Assembly (NCBI GenBank): GCA_033065855.1
Contig: JAVXUO010001058.1
Span: 34,447 to 98,446, forward strand
Length of the DNA: 64,000 nt
From: Escallonia rubra
Lineage: Eukaryota; Streptophyta; Magnoliopsida; Escalloniales; Escalloniaceae
Reading direction: 5' to 3'
Shown: positions 1 to 10,862 of the stretch, piece by piece
Numbering within the stretch: the first letter of the stretch is position 1
Layout of the letters: each line of letters opens with the position of its first letter
Notes under the pieces: model-generated
Database searches by the model: none
What the model saw: only the letters and a program-made list of their open reading frames with translations
What the model was told of the DNA's origin: nothing
Made by a program: the position numbers and the translations under genes

Positions 1-8
1 TCTGACAC

Positions 9-470
9 ATGGATGCGGTCCAGAACCCGGATCTGGAGGAGGATGAGGTTATAGCTCTGATGTATAATCAAACGCACGTGCGGAAGAAGGATAAGGACGA
101 GGTGCATCGGGCGGGCGACTATGTTTCGGATATTGTCTGGCGTATCGATGTAAGTCAATTTGTTAAAGTTAATTATTTATCTTTCTATTCAATGTTTATT
201 GCGTTAATTAATGCACTAACATATCTTTGACTCACTGTTCTTGCAGGCCTCGTATGAACAACTTAGGGGCTTCGAGCAAGCGTCCGGATAGCCATCAGTG
301 TCCACTAGTACGGGTGCGAGTATTGGGGCGTTGAAGCGATGGCTAGATGTACCAGAGGTTGTCAATCGGCCGAAAGGCCGCATACGCGGCCTGCCTAGCA
401 CGACTGCACGTGCCCTGATTATATCATCCCCACCCTGTTGCCCCTCCACAGACACCGGCTCCTCAGCGTT
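9..470 (+). pseudogene. CACTA accessory transposase gene (Ptta/En/Spm-like), C-terminal part
   Basis: Two exon-like pieces are joined by a canonical GT-AG intron at 150-246 (donor GAT|GTAAGT, acceptor TTGCAG|GCC), phase 0. The first contains a stretch with TH followed by basic and acidic residues (YNQTHVRKKDKDEV), resembling the Ptta plant transposase family. The second contains a basic GRIRGLPS segment, like the GRVYGLGS-type motif that follows that domain. An in-frame TAG at 289-291 interrupts the second piece, so it is probably dead. The 5' part lies beyond the window. The family call rests on short motifs and on position inside a CACTA end. I see no catalytic residues; in CACTA elements this protein binds the subterminal repeats. 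Confidence 0.5.
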
Positions 471-867
471 CGTTGGCCGACGAGGAGATCCAGCACATTG
501 CTACTGTGGTGTTGAGGATGATCAGAGAGCAGGATCAGCATGGTACCGCTGCTAGACATGTCGAGCTGGCCCCGGATCAGCAAGATCCAAATCTGGGACT
601 TGGCAACCCCTGATGAGCCCCTTCTCATGCCCGGTCCCAGCTTGTCCCACCCCCCCCCCCCGGCCGCCCGGCTTGTACTCACATCCCCTCCCCTAACCGG
701 CTATATCCGGTTCTCGGCTTGTACATCATGAGTTTTTTTTATAATAAACATTTTTTAAAATTGATTATATATATTTCTTTGTATATTGATTATTGTGCGT
801 TGTTGTTGAGAATCGAATTTTTTATTACAGGTCTGGGTAATAGAAAAATAAAAAAATTTTTTTTTTT

Positions 868-1230
868 TTACTTTTGGCGACGGATTAATTCTGTCGCTAA
901 AAAGTGTTCTTACTATCTGCTTTTTAGTGACGGAATATTCCGTCGCTAAAAATCTTATTTAGTGACGGAATGTTCTGCCGCTAAAACATTTATTCTGTCG
1001 CTAATTTCATAAAACATAAAATAAAATAAAATATGTAAAATATAATTAGCGATAGATATTTCATTGCTAATTAATAAATAACTCCGTCGCAAAAAGTACA
1101 ATATTAGACGACGGATTTGAAAATTCCGTTGCCAAACTTTTAGTAACGGACTTTTATATGAGGGACTTTTAGCGACGGTAAATCCGTCGCTAAAACTTTT
1201 AGCGACGGATTTTTCGGTCGCTAAAAGCCT
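868..1230. repeat. CACTA subterminal repeat array
   Basis: At least eight copies of a motif close to GCGACGGAT or its complement ATCCGTCGC occur in both orientations over about 360 bp directly inside the terminal repeat. Such arrays are the known binding platform for TNPA-type proteins. The AT-rich spacers are irregular. Confidence 0.8.
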
Positions 1231-1244
1231 TTTTTCTTGTAGTG

Positions 1245-1757
1245 TCAGTTTGGTCAGTTTAAACGGTTCGATTTAGTCGATTTGAATCGATTTGTGCCCA
1301 CTTAAAAACGTTGTTCCTTTCCCAACTACTATTGGATCTAACAATGATTAAAAATTGAAGTTATATATTTTCTAAATTGAATATAATCTCGTTACATTCA
1401 ATATATAAGTGCTCCTTGATGTATGAGTAAATATAGAATAGTTAATGGTCACGAATTTTCTTTTGTTTTAACTTTCAAGATTTGTATATATGGATTTGCT
1501 TACTACCATATATATGTGAAATTGTCAATGAATGTTACTAAAAGTAGAGTAACATATCATAGGTCGGTTCAGTTCGGTTTGGAATCGGTTTGAAAAATAT
1601 GTACGGTGAACCAAACCGGACCAAGGTTAGTTTGAGAAGTGTGAAACCAAACCATTAAGATCTTTGGACGGTTCGGATTAGATTGGTTCGGTTTGGTAGG
1701 TTTGGTCGATTTGAGCGGTTTGGATCGGTTTGAACGGTTTGATGCTCGCCCCTATAA
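1245..1757. other. Non-coding, AT-rich, with ggttcggttt-type repeats
   Basis: No supported gene. The two ends (about 1250-1310 and 1560-1757) are rich in short GGTTCGGTTTGG / CGGTTTGAA words in both orientations, a composition common in small plant DNA transposons. I could not find clean terminal repeats or a target duplication, so no element is called. Confidence 0.4.
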
Positions 1758-1758
1758 G

Positions 1759-2236
1759 TGACTAATCGCCATTACTATTGGCTTCGTCTTCTAAACATGC
1801 TTTTCTACTCATTCGCCTAATCACCAATCGTTGCTACTATTGGCTCCGGCTTTTAGGCAATGAGTTTTCCAGCTCCAGTTTCGGTCCCAGTTCCAGTTTT
1901 TTCGTATCCCTAGATCACCAACCGTCTTTATTATTGTTGGCTCTAGATTCTATAGATGCGCTTTTATGCCTAAGCGACCAATTGTCATTACTATTTCATC
2001 CGGCTCTTAGTCATAAGCTTTCAGTGTGTCTAGACGACCAATCGTCGTTACTATTGTCTCTGGCTTCTAGATACACTTCTTCGCATATCCCTAGACGATC
2101 AATTGCAATTACGTTGGCTCTGACTTTTAGGGATGTGTCTTTATGGCTAAGCGACCAATCGTCATTACTATTGTCCCCGACTCTTAGTCATAAACTTTCG
2201 GTGTGTGTAGATGACCAATCGTCGTCATTATTGGCT
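1759..2236. repeat. 60-bp minisatellite, about 8 units
   Basis: A unit beginning near GACCAATCGTCRTTACTATTGGC recurs with starts at about 1759, 1821, 1913, 1973, 2033, 2093, 2151 and 2211. The period is exactly 60 bp across 1913-2093. Units are diverged by substitutions and a few indels. The array produces a long open frame (1778-2242) of repeated LSDQSSLLL-like peptides. I regard that frame as a by-product of the repeat, because it lacks any domain and the period is a multiple of three. Confidence 0.8.
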
Positions 2237-2379
2237 ATATAGTGACAATTAATAATCGCTAAATATTTCTAAGTAAATTTTCTACCAATATTTTCAGCGA
2301 AAATTCTTAACAATATTTTTTTATTATCACTAATAAAAGTACTGAAAATATTTAGCGATAATTAATTATCGTTGTATAG
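2235..2379. repeat. Short inverted repeat (foldback), 145 bp
   Basis: The left arm 2235-2268 and right arm 2345-2379 are imperfect inverted repeats sharing TAATTATCGCTAAATATTT-like cores and CTATA ends, around an AT-rich loop. It could be a tiny MITE or a relic of a CACTA subterminal region (it contains the word AGCGA). No target duplication is evident. Confidence 0.5.
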
Positions 2380-2437
2380 ATAGTAAGATGAAGATTCCTT
2401 CCCCCAAAAAATTTTCTTCCAAAGACTAGTTTCTCTC

Positions 2438-2922
2438 TGTTGAAATGATTTAATGCGCTTACCACAAAACCTAATGGGTTTGTAAACATACCGTACGAAC
2501 TCTCCAAAAATTTCGACGTAGGATCCTTGTGGTTACGAGCCTCCAACACGCTTGATCTTTATCGTAGGTACAAAAACGGCTACTAGAGTCGAATTTTTCG
2601 TCCACGAACCAAATCCTAGAGCTCGATGATGCTCTAGAGAGAGTGCAACAGAGAGAGGGATTGTCTTGTGACTTATTGCTATGACTTCTGATTTCTTGGG
2701 ATATCTCTAGCCTTTATAGAGATACAATTAGAGACTGGATTTACCTCAAACTCTTAGGAGATAAAGATGTATTTACCTCAAACACTTATGAGATAAATAT
2801 TGTATTTATCTTAAACACTTAAGAGATAAATATCCTCTAATTAACTGTAATTATCCAGACTAACAAATACACATTATCTGTTAGTGGGCGGATAATGGGT
2901 CCACTGACCCAATTTATTAACA
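2438..2922 (-). repeat. 3' LTR of copia A copy 1
   Basis: 485 bp, TG...CA. It contains three tandem 32-33-bp units (around 2740-2840) in the U3 part, where the sibling element has two. Directly to its right, GCTCCCACTCGCCCACAC is the complement of the purine-rich polypurine tract. Confidence 0.92.
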
Positions 2923-3131
2923 GCTCCCACTCGCCCACACACATGACAAATAAATCGTACAGTCCCTCTTTATCTCTCGTCCACTCATCTCCTCATACAG
3001 AAAATGGAAGGTGCGACCTACAAGAAAGGATGTCCAGTTGAGGAGTATTGTATTAAGTTATCACCAAACTAACACAATACATCACTCCAATAAATCTCGT
3101 ATGTACCCCCAAATAGTTCAACTACACCAGA

Positions 3132-3359
3132 TTAAACACTCTCAAATCCATCATAATGAGCAGTGTTAAACCTCTCATATGTTATGTATTCATGACTCAT
3201 ATCGAAACGAAAATCGACAAAGTTGCTCGGGCTATGAATCACACAACATGGTATAATATTGAACTTTCTTCCCAAAGCCCTCATGTCATTCCAATTAAAT
3301 CCAACCGCTTTCCTAGACATGCCCCGCGGGACCGCATCATCCATGATCCAAGGGTACAT
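3132..3359 (-). CDS. 75-codon ORF between pol and 3' LTR of copia A, conserved in both copies
   Basis: An open frame (start MYPWIMDDAV, end FNTAHYDGFESV) in the element's sense orientation, in the roughly 1.07-kb non-coding tail between RNase H and the 3' LTR. The sibling element carries the same 75-codon frame at 33154-33381. By eye the two differ at nine bases, six changing an amino acid and three silent, with no stop or indel, although the pol of this copy is full of both. The product is mildly basic in the middle, has no signal peptide or membrane segment, and matches nothing I recognise. The position corresponds to where some plant copia elements carry an extra or env-like ORF. A 6:3 ratio is not strong evidence for purifying selection, so coding is possible but unproven. 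Confidence 0.35.
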   Translation of the reverse strand: MYPWIMDDAVPRGMSRKAVGFNWNDMRALGRKFNIIPCCVIHSPSNFVDFRFDMSHEYITYERFNTAHYDGFESV

Positions 3360-3990
3360 GCTAAAGTAGCGACATTGAGTATCCTCTTCATGACATAGTC
3401 TAAGGTGAGAAGGGTACTACATAGGATCAAAAGTATTTCGATCCAAGTGGCTCACACAGTGACGAAGCAGGGATTCATTCATCACTCTCACTGTCGGTCT
3501 GCATTTAGCACATGCATTATGATTTGCATGCTATGGCGTAACCCACAAGGGTGTCACATAAATGTATAATAAAATACGCCATACGAATCTAAGTCGAGTC
3601 GCTGTACAAGCGCCTAACCTCTCATAGTGCCTGCCTGAAATCTCACATTCGGCTGTAAACAGGCTACATAGAGTTGTGGAGATACTCTATGATCAACCTA
3701 CATTTTTAGGTCTCATCTTAGCTCAAACTAAGGCGAAATGTTTGCTTTACAAGCTGTATCATCTTATTCACCTCTTTGGCGCCTAAGACAATTATGTCTC
3801 TTCTTGCTCGCTATCTTAGCACCAAGGTGAATTACCCGTGTGAGTGGGTCAATTCAAGCCTGGTGACACTCTTAATAAGGATGTATATGTAATCACGAAG
3901 ATTATCCATTCATTCCAAAATACACTCAAATCAAGGAATGAAATTTTAATATAATAAATAATGTCAAGTACATAAGATGCCATAAACATG

Positions 3991-6900
3991 TCAAAACCTA
4001 CGGAGTCCCATACTCCTAATGTGAGAAAGGAAAACATCTCTAGCAATGGGCTTGGTTAAAAGATCAACCACCATTCTGCCAGTAGGTATATGCTTCATGG
4101 TCACCTCTCCTTGCGCAACTAAAGTTCTAATGAAATGATAACGAAGGCTTATGTGTTTGGCCTTACCATGATATTTGGGGTCTTTTACAAAATCTAGGGC
4201 AGTTGTATTGTCACAGTGAACAGCGACAGCCTCATCTATATGATTTGTAACCCCTAGAGCTTGTATGAATGACCTCAACCAAACAGCTTCCTGGACTACT
4301 GTTGAACAAGCAACATACTCCGACTCCATCGTGGATAGGGCGATGCAAGACTTTTTCTTGTTGTACCAAGAGATAGCTCCACCTGAAGTGGATATGCGCT
4401 CATCTCTTATCAGTGCCCCAATCAGCATCCCTATATCCTCTCAGTCTTAAGTCTCCACCATGATAACACAGAACGAGATCAGCGGTTCCACGCATGTATC
4501 GAAGGATCCTTTTCACCGTATTCCATTGAGCGGGTCTAGGATTACTCTGATAACGACTCACCATTCCAACGGCATAGCAGATGTCTGGACGCGTACACAG
4601 CATAACGTACATCAGACTTCCTACTGCAGCCGCATAAGGCACTTTGGACATCTGATTCTCTTCATCATCATTCTTTGGGCATTGGTCTATTGTTAAAATA
4701 CACGCCTTGTCCATTGGAGTGTCTATGGGTTCTGAGTTATGCATACGGAATCGTTCAATGACCTTCTTGATGTATGTCTCTTGAGACAAACTGAGAAGTC
4801 TCTTTGGACGATCACGTATGATTTTAACCCCGACCACATAATTAGCTTCTCCCATGTCCTTCATCTCAAAAGTTGAGGACAGCCACTGCTTAGTGGCGAC
4901 AATGGAACTCATGTCATTCCTAGCTAAAAGAATGTCATCCACATACAAAGAAAGGATTAGAATATTTTTCTTGGATCGTTTTATGTAAACGCAATGGTCT
5001 TGTTCAGCCATTTCAAAACCTATAGAGGTAATGGCATGATGAAACCTAAAGTACCACTGCCTAGACGATTGTTTGAGACCATATATAGAACATTTGAGAT
5101 GGCAAACTTTGCGCTCATGTCCTTTGACTTCAAAACCCTCTGGTTAAGCCATATAAATCTCTTCGTCTAGTTCTCTATTGAGAAACACAGTCTTAACATC
5201 CATATGAAAAGGTTCTAAATTCTGCAGGGCGACAATAGCTAGGATTAGGCGAATTGAAGCAAATCTCACCACTGGGGAGAAAGTGTCTTCATAGTCCACA
5301 CCCCGCTATTGGGTATAGCCTTTCGCCACAAGACGTGCCTTATACTTGTCAATTGACCCATCTACCTTGCGCTTGACTTTTAAAACCCACTAGTTTCCAA
5401 TAGTCTTGCGCCCTGGCGAAAGGTCAATCAACTCCCAGACCTGATTCTTTTCCATTGAGCTCAACTCATCCTTCATTACAGCCATCCACTCATTACTAGC
5501 TGGCGAAGATAAGGCTTCTTCCACAGAAGTAGGCTCATCTTCGTCATTTGGAGTGCACATAAGAATTTCTCCGTCAATCTCACAACGACGACGTGGAACT
5601 CTTCCTCGTGCACCTCTACGCAGTTGAGAATCTTGTTGACCTAATGGTCCTTGCGGTGTGCTCCCACTATCTGGGATACTCCCACTAGATTGAAGGTCAC
5701 TTATACTATCTTCAGCGACAACCGGATGAGGAACTAATTCCCCACCTTCGCTTGGAGATGGTAAAATGGCTTCAACCTTCTCTAACTTATAGAGGTCAAG
5801 ATTCTTACTCGCGTCTCCAATGCTAGGAAAATCACTCTCTATGAAATCGACATCACGAGACTCTATTTCAGTCCTTCCACCGTTTGGATGTTCACCATAC
5901 ATCACATAACCTTTAGAGTTTTCAGAATATCTTAAGAAGATACTCTTCTTAGCTCTTGGCCCTACTTTCCCGTACTTATGAGAAGTACTGTGAACATAAC
6001 CTGCTGAGCCCCATGGGCGCAAGTTGTCCAAATTTAGCTTTTGGCCATTCCAAAGCTCATAAGGGGTGGATTTGACTGACTGTGAAGGCACACGATTAAG
6101 TATATGGGCTGCAGTCAAAAGGGCATCCCCCCAAAAAGATATTGGAAGGTTTGCTTGCGCCATCATAGACCTAACCATGTCTAACAATGTTCTATTCCTT
6201 CTTTCCGCAACACCATTTTGTTGTGGATTATTAGGAATAGTAAGTTGCCTACGTATCCCTTTTTCCTCACAAAACTTCTTAAAGTGATCTGACAAATATT
6301 CGCGTCCCCGGTCAGTGCGAAGAGTTTTTAAATTCTTCTCTTTCTGATTCTCAACCTCTGCTACAAGCGTTTGAAATAGTCCAAAGCTTCATAGCGGTGA
6401 GATATCAGATACACATAACCATATCGCGTATAATCGTCTATCAGTGTAAAGAAATAAAAGGCGCCATGACATGCCTTTACACTCATAAGTCCACATATGT
6501 CATAGTGAACTAGCTCAAGTGATTGAGTTGCTCTCACAACCTTTCCAAAAGGCTTCCTGCATGTTTTACCGGCCAAACAAGCCTCACAAGTTTGTAGATT
6601 GACTTTTGCAAGTGGGCCTAAAAGGCCTTCTCTAGCCAAACGAGTCATTCTATCTTGGCATATGTGGCCCAACCTCACATGCCAGGTGGTAGAATCATTC
6701 ACCATATTATCATTCACAACATAAGAATAAGAGGACTGAGAATCAATTAAATCCAATTGAAAAAGACTATCCATGCGAAAATAATGTCCAAACAAAACAT
6801 TATCCAAAAAGATGTCCAACTTATTACCCCTAAAAACAAAGGAAAACATCAGTGCTTGCCATTTACATTGCGCGAACCCCCTTGCGTTTCTTTATTTTCC

Positions 6901-7607
6901 CTTCCTTTGGCGCAGAAGTGCTAGCCTCGCCTTTCTTACTTTGTCTTCCGCGCTTGCCATTTGCATTGTGCGATCCTTCTTGGGTGACATAAGTAAGAAT
7001 CTTGTTAGCGTCTCGAGTCTTAGCCTCAAGGATGACATGCTATATATGAAACATCATAAAAGTTCTTGATGTTTTCACTATGGGTCAATATATGTTTCAT
7101 ATTGGCCCATGAGGCAGGAAGGGACCTTATGACAGCTCTGACTTGCTGCTCATCTGTGAGCGCATGGCCAACATCCCTTAGCTTACCAATCATATTGGAC
7201 ATCATCCTTAGATGTTCACTCATGGTATGCTTAGGGTCTTTTGTGTACTCCTCAAACTTGATCACAAGGCTATGAAGCCGCGTAGTTGAGGTTCCACCAA
7301 AAGAGAACTTGAGCTGATCCCATAAAGATTTGCAAGTTGGAAGTTCATCAAACTGCCCAATTAGATCATTTTGCAAGCTGCTCAACAAGGTGTAGCGCGC
7401 ACTATGATTTTTCTCATTCCACTTCTGGTAGGCAGCATGGTCTCTTAGGGGTTGTCCCTCAGTGGGCGCGACCATCTCTTTGGTCAAGTACTCCTCAAGC
7501 TCTTGTTCGTTTAGCATGAATTTCATCTTTTTGTGGCAAACGTCATAATTATTTCCGTTAAGTTTCTCACCCTTAACGAGATCAGCTATAACATTTTTGG
7601 TGGCCAT
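3991..7607 (-). pseudogene. Copia gag-pol, degraded (family A copy 1)
   Basis: Read from right to left, pieces match the sibling gag-pol in order: gag from the ATG at 7607, a gag-pre-integrase segment (HVRLGH, then CEACLAGK), integrase (LTIPNNPQQNGVAERRNR), reverse transcriptase with LYVDDILLA, and an RNase H tail ending at 3991. It is broken by several stops and frameshifts, for instance near 7050, 6300, 5385, 5010 and 4420. Relative to the sibling, about 400 bp are missing around 6850, so the CCHC zinc knuckle and the aspartic protease motif are both absent. It cannot encode its own polyprotein; any mobility would have needed proteins in trans. Confidence 0.93.
6850..6880. other. Deletion junction with templated filler DNA in copia A copy 1
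   Basis: At the point where about 400 bp of gag-protease sequence is missing, 6854-6875 carries GCTTGCCATTTACATTGCGCGA, nearly identical to GCTTGCCATTTGCATTGTGCGA at 6952-6973 about 100 bp away. The short segment looks copied from the nearby template during repair of a break. Confidence 0.6.
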
Positions 7608-8489
7608 TCTATTCACTACATTAGTTTGCGCAAAGATAAAGACATTAATTATACATCCTTTATTTATTTCAAAAAAAATCAAATGAAAAACATAATCCTT
7701 CCTCACATCATGAAATCGAAAATTTGCTAAGCTCGTAATCATCTCCCATGTATGTGAGTTGGGAAAAATATTTTTCAAGTAATTTTTCGCAATAAATTTC
7801 ATCATCATATAAGCCACAATGTAATAAATCATCCACATGATAATTTAGAACAATATAAAAGCACCATACAAAGTGTGAAAGGACTCCTTTGAGTCTTATT
7901 GGCATTCTTAAAACAAAAGTGAACACATAACTTTATTTAGAATGCCAATCTAATAGCCATCCATTTAACATAAAACTAGCATGCTCAAATTATAAGTTAA
8001 AGAGCAATTAAATGGATGAATATGCCACATTCTCCTTCCAAGGAAAACGGGCATGAAGGCCTTGAAATTAGGCTTAAAAAAAATGTGGGCTTGCCAAAAG
8101 CCTAACAAATATACTTTAACAAAAATATTTAAACCACAACTCTAATCAAGGCAAGCATGTAGAACATAACTTATCTATGTCATATAACTCACCAAAATAT
8201 TTATTTTTTGCCCACAAAGTGCAAAAAATTAATATTTACGCATTATTCGTATTTTTAAGACTACAAAAGTACCACAAAAATATTCAAAAGTGGCAAAAAA
8301 AATGAGAATTTTTTTTTAGAAGATGAAAAACAGTAAATTCAACCTTAATATACCCTTTGGAATTAAAGAAAAATTATGTGTGCATTAAAACAAAATTTTA
8401 AAGTTAATTTTTATAGAAAAATTTGTTTAAAAATTAAACAGAACACACATAGAGGGTATAAAGGTAAATCTAATACCACATAAAATTAC

Positions 8490-8790
8490 AGAAGCCACGA
8501 CAAGGCTCCACTTGCCGGAGATGAAAAACACCGACCAAAACACAGCCCGCACGCGCCACCGTGCGTGTGGGATTCCATCTGGAGTTTTTGGAGAAGGCGC
8601 GTGGTTACACGCGCACGTGGGGCGCGTGAGATGAAGCCTGACGCGTGATCGCGCATGTGGGCGCGTGGCAGTTCCTCTTGAGCGCGTGGCGGCACGTCAG
8701 TGGCCTAGTCGGCGCGTGGCGGCTTCTCTTGACGCGTGACACGTGTCATCAGCACGTGGCGCATGGCGCGCGTGAATTCACTGTTCATCT
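8490..8790. repeat. GC-rich ACGCG/GCGCGTG island in copia A leader
   Basis: Within the AT-rich untranslated leader (7608-9228), about 300 bp are packed with GCGCGTGG / ACGCGTGA words. The same island occurs at the matching place in the sibling (27060-27360). It is not translated consistently in either copy, so a structural, packaging or regulatory role in the RNA is more likely than a protein. Confidence 0.6.
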
Positions 8791-9228
8791 TCTTCATTAA
8801 ACCCTAATTTTTTTCAGCAGTCGCCATGCCGCGATGCCAACTTTCGAAGGCCAAACTCTCTCGTTTTTAAGCCAAATAATGCGTACGATATATCGTTGAA
8901 AAGCTTATGTGACATAGATTAATTATATTTCAACCGATTATGATAAAAACAGAATATCATGCTCCGAATTTGAGTCCCAAAATTCGAAAAAACTACAGTT
9001 TTCTTAAAAAATAAAATCATGATTTCTCACAAACCATGCATTCAATAATCACGAAATTTTATGGAGTTCATCCTCCACTATAGGAGAACAAAAACATATA
9101 ATTATTTTTCAAAAAACATGCTCAATAAATTTCGAATTTTTGTAATGGGTCTCGTTCATGTATTCGGAAAAAATCGCAACATACACATAATTATACTAGC
9201 ATGTTAGAGGCGAATCAACAAGTAATCA

Positions 9229-9241
9229 TGCTCTGATACCA
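9229..9241 (-). promoter_or_regulatory. Primer binding site (initiator tRNA-Met type)
   Basis: On the minus strand the bases next to the 5' LTR read TTGGTATCAGAGC, complementary to the 3' end of plant initiator tRNA-Met. This is the usual copia primer site. Confidence 0.85.
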
Positions 9242-9242
9242 A

Positions 9243-9727
9243 TGTTGAAACGATTTAATGCGCTTACCACATAACGCAATGGGTTTGGAAACATACCGTA
9301 CGAAGTCTCCAAAAATTCCGACGTTGGATCCTTGTTGTTACGAGCTTCCAACACGCTTGATCTTTATCGTAGGTACGAAAACGGCTACTAGAGTCGAATT
9401 CTTCGTCCACGAACCAAATCGTAGAGCTCGGTGATGTTATAGAGAGAGTGCAACAGAGAGAGGGATTGTCCTGTGACTTATTGCTATGACTTTTGATTTC
9501 TTGGGATATATCTAGCCTTTATAGTGATACAATTAGAGACTGGCTTTACCTCAAACTCTTAGGAGATAAAGATGTATTTACCTCAAACACTTAGGAGATA
9601 AATATTGTATTTATCTCAAACACTTATGAGATAAATATCTTCTAATTAACTGTAATTATCCCGACTATCAAATTCACATTATCTGTTAGTGGGAGGATAA
9701 TGGGTCCATTGACCCAATTTATTAACA
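9243..9727 (-). repeat. 5' LTR of copia A copy 1
   Basis: 485 bp, matching 2438-2922 along its whole length with about 30 substitutions. Three tandem U3 units lie at about 9545-9650. Confidence 0.92.
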
Positions 9728-9870
9728 CTCTCTACTTGCAAAGACGAGCTGGACCCAAGGAGACGTCAACCATGGAAACAAGCAAGTAGATCTGCCGAAA
9801 TCTGGGAAAATTAAAGGAGCACAAAACCCAACTCTTTTTTGGGCAGAAGAATTGAAGGATAATTTCCTCA

Positions 9871-10224
9871 ATGGCAGTTGCCCCAGAAGCATCGACCTCT
9901 GCCAAGTCTCATGGTTTCAAGTATGATGCATTCTTAAGTTTCAGAGGCGAAGACATTCGCACCACCTTCACCGCCCACCTCTTCCAAGCTCTCAAGGCTG
10001 CTGATCTTGAACAGTTTATGGATGATGACGGGATAAAGAGAGGAAATACGATCACTTCAGAATTGGAGGAAGCAATCCAAAACTCGAGGGTTCCCATCAT
10101 TATCTTCTCCGAACACTATGCTTCTTCCAGTTGGTGCCTCAATGAACTGTTGTACATCTTCGACCATTATCGTAGCAAAAGCAAGACTCATGGGATATTG
10201 CCCCTCTTTTATCACGTGGATCCG
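9871..10224 (+). pseudogene. TIR-domain resistance-type gene, exon 1 (first TIR), 5' part
   Basis: From the ATG at 9871, after a short serine- and alanine-rich leader, the frame reads a canonical plant TIR domain: YDAFLSFRGEDIRTTF (TIR-1), a GNTITSELEEAIQNSR helix, IIIFSEHYASSSWCLNELL (TIR-2) and LPLFYHVDP. The glutamate in WCLNEL corresponds to the catalytic Glu of plant TIR NADases, so this domain was probably enzymatically competent. TIR domains cleave NAD+ or nucleic acids to make immune signalling molecules in the cytoplasm or nucleus. The exon is cut after HVDP by the gypsy element at 10225, target duplication ATCCG, and continues at 16105. An older copia lies 143 bp upstream. It must be a pseudogene in this haplotype. 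Confidence 0.9.
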
Positions 10225-10812
10225 TGTCAGGAACCTGACAAAGCATAATCTCAAAGTGAGGATTAAGCTGAAGAACAAAGGCACAGCAGGAGCAATGGAC
10301 CAAGGCACAGCAGGAGCAATGGACCAAGAATTAGCTGAAGGCAACTAAAGGAAAATGAAGACACAGCTGCGAGTGATGGCGCGTGGAAGAAGATCATCAG
10401 TCTGAAGACTTGGCGCGTGTACCACACCCACTTGCACTTTCCAAGAAGGATTTGTTTACCTTCATTTAATGATGCTTTACATAATTAAGTGGTTAAGGGC
10501 TATATCTTTGTCTTAAGAGCCATTAATCACTCAATTAGTTAGAGTAGTTAGCCACTCATCACTTATATGTCTGTCTTTCCATTTTGTTTCCATTCCCACT
10601 TTCTGTTAGCCATATCCGAGAATCTTGTAAACGGTTACACACCATGTATAAGGGCGGAGTCACCTTTGCAGCAGGAGGACATGAATGAAATCAGAGAAAT
10701 CTTCTCTTCTTCTTTTTCTTCTCTGGCCCAGCTGGGTTCTCTATCTTTCTTAGCTTACAACTTCTGCTATAAATTCGTCCAAAATTCACCAAGTTATACT
10801 GGGTCCATTACA
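10225..10812 (+). repeat. 5' LTR of the gypsy element
   Basis: 588 bp, starting TGTCAGGAACC and ending GGTCCATTACA. Near its start is a 24-bp tandem pair (GGCACAGCAGGAGCAATGGACCAA twice, 10280-10327). A TATAAGGGCG word at 10648-10657 is a possible core promoter. Confidence 0.95.
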
Positions 10813-10814
10813 TT

Positions 10815-10827
10815 TGGTATCTAGAGC
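10815..10827 (+). promoter_or_regulatory. Primer binding site (tRNA-Met type)
   Basis: TGGTATCTAGAGC, two bases after the LTR, matches the initiator tRNA-Met site with one or two changes from TGGTATCAGAGC. It primes minus-strand synthesis. Confidence 0.75.
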
Positions 10828-10862
10828 TTAGTGTTTCGATTCCTATACACCATCATATATTC

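Larger units (their letters stand above)
1..1244 (+). mobile_element. CACTA (En/Spm) DNA transposon, 3' part
   Basis: The right end is a perfect plant CACTA terminus: 1236-1244 reads CTTGTAGTG, the reverse complement of CACTACAAG, preceded by a T-run. Copies of a subterminal motif (gcgacggat / atccgtcgc) fill 870-1225, as expected for binding sites of the CACTA accessory protein. A spliced gene remnant lies at 9-470. The left end is outside the window, so neither target duplication nor length can be checked. Assignment to the superfamily is firm; autonomy is unknown. Confidence 0.85.
2438..9727 (-). mobile_element. Ty1/copia LTR retrotransposon, family A copy 1 (old, defective)
   Basis: A complete structure of 7290 bp: two 485-bp LTRs with TG...CA ends, a 5-bp target duplication CTCTC at 2433-2437 and 9728-9732, a tRNA-Met primer site beside the right LTR and a degraded gag-pol on the minus strand. 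Comparing the LTRs by eye gives about 30 mismatches in 485 bp (about 6%), so it is clearly older than its sibling at 26155-34033. It sits 143 bp upstream of the start codon of the TIR gene, so it probably displaced that gene's promoter. Confidence 0.93.

Noticed and set aside
1778-2242. 154-codon open frame on the plus strand
   Set aside because: It is produced by the 60-bp tandem repeat, whose period is a multiple of three; no domain and no start context.
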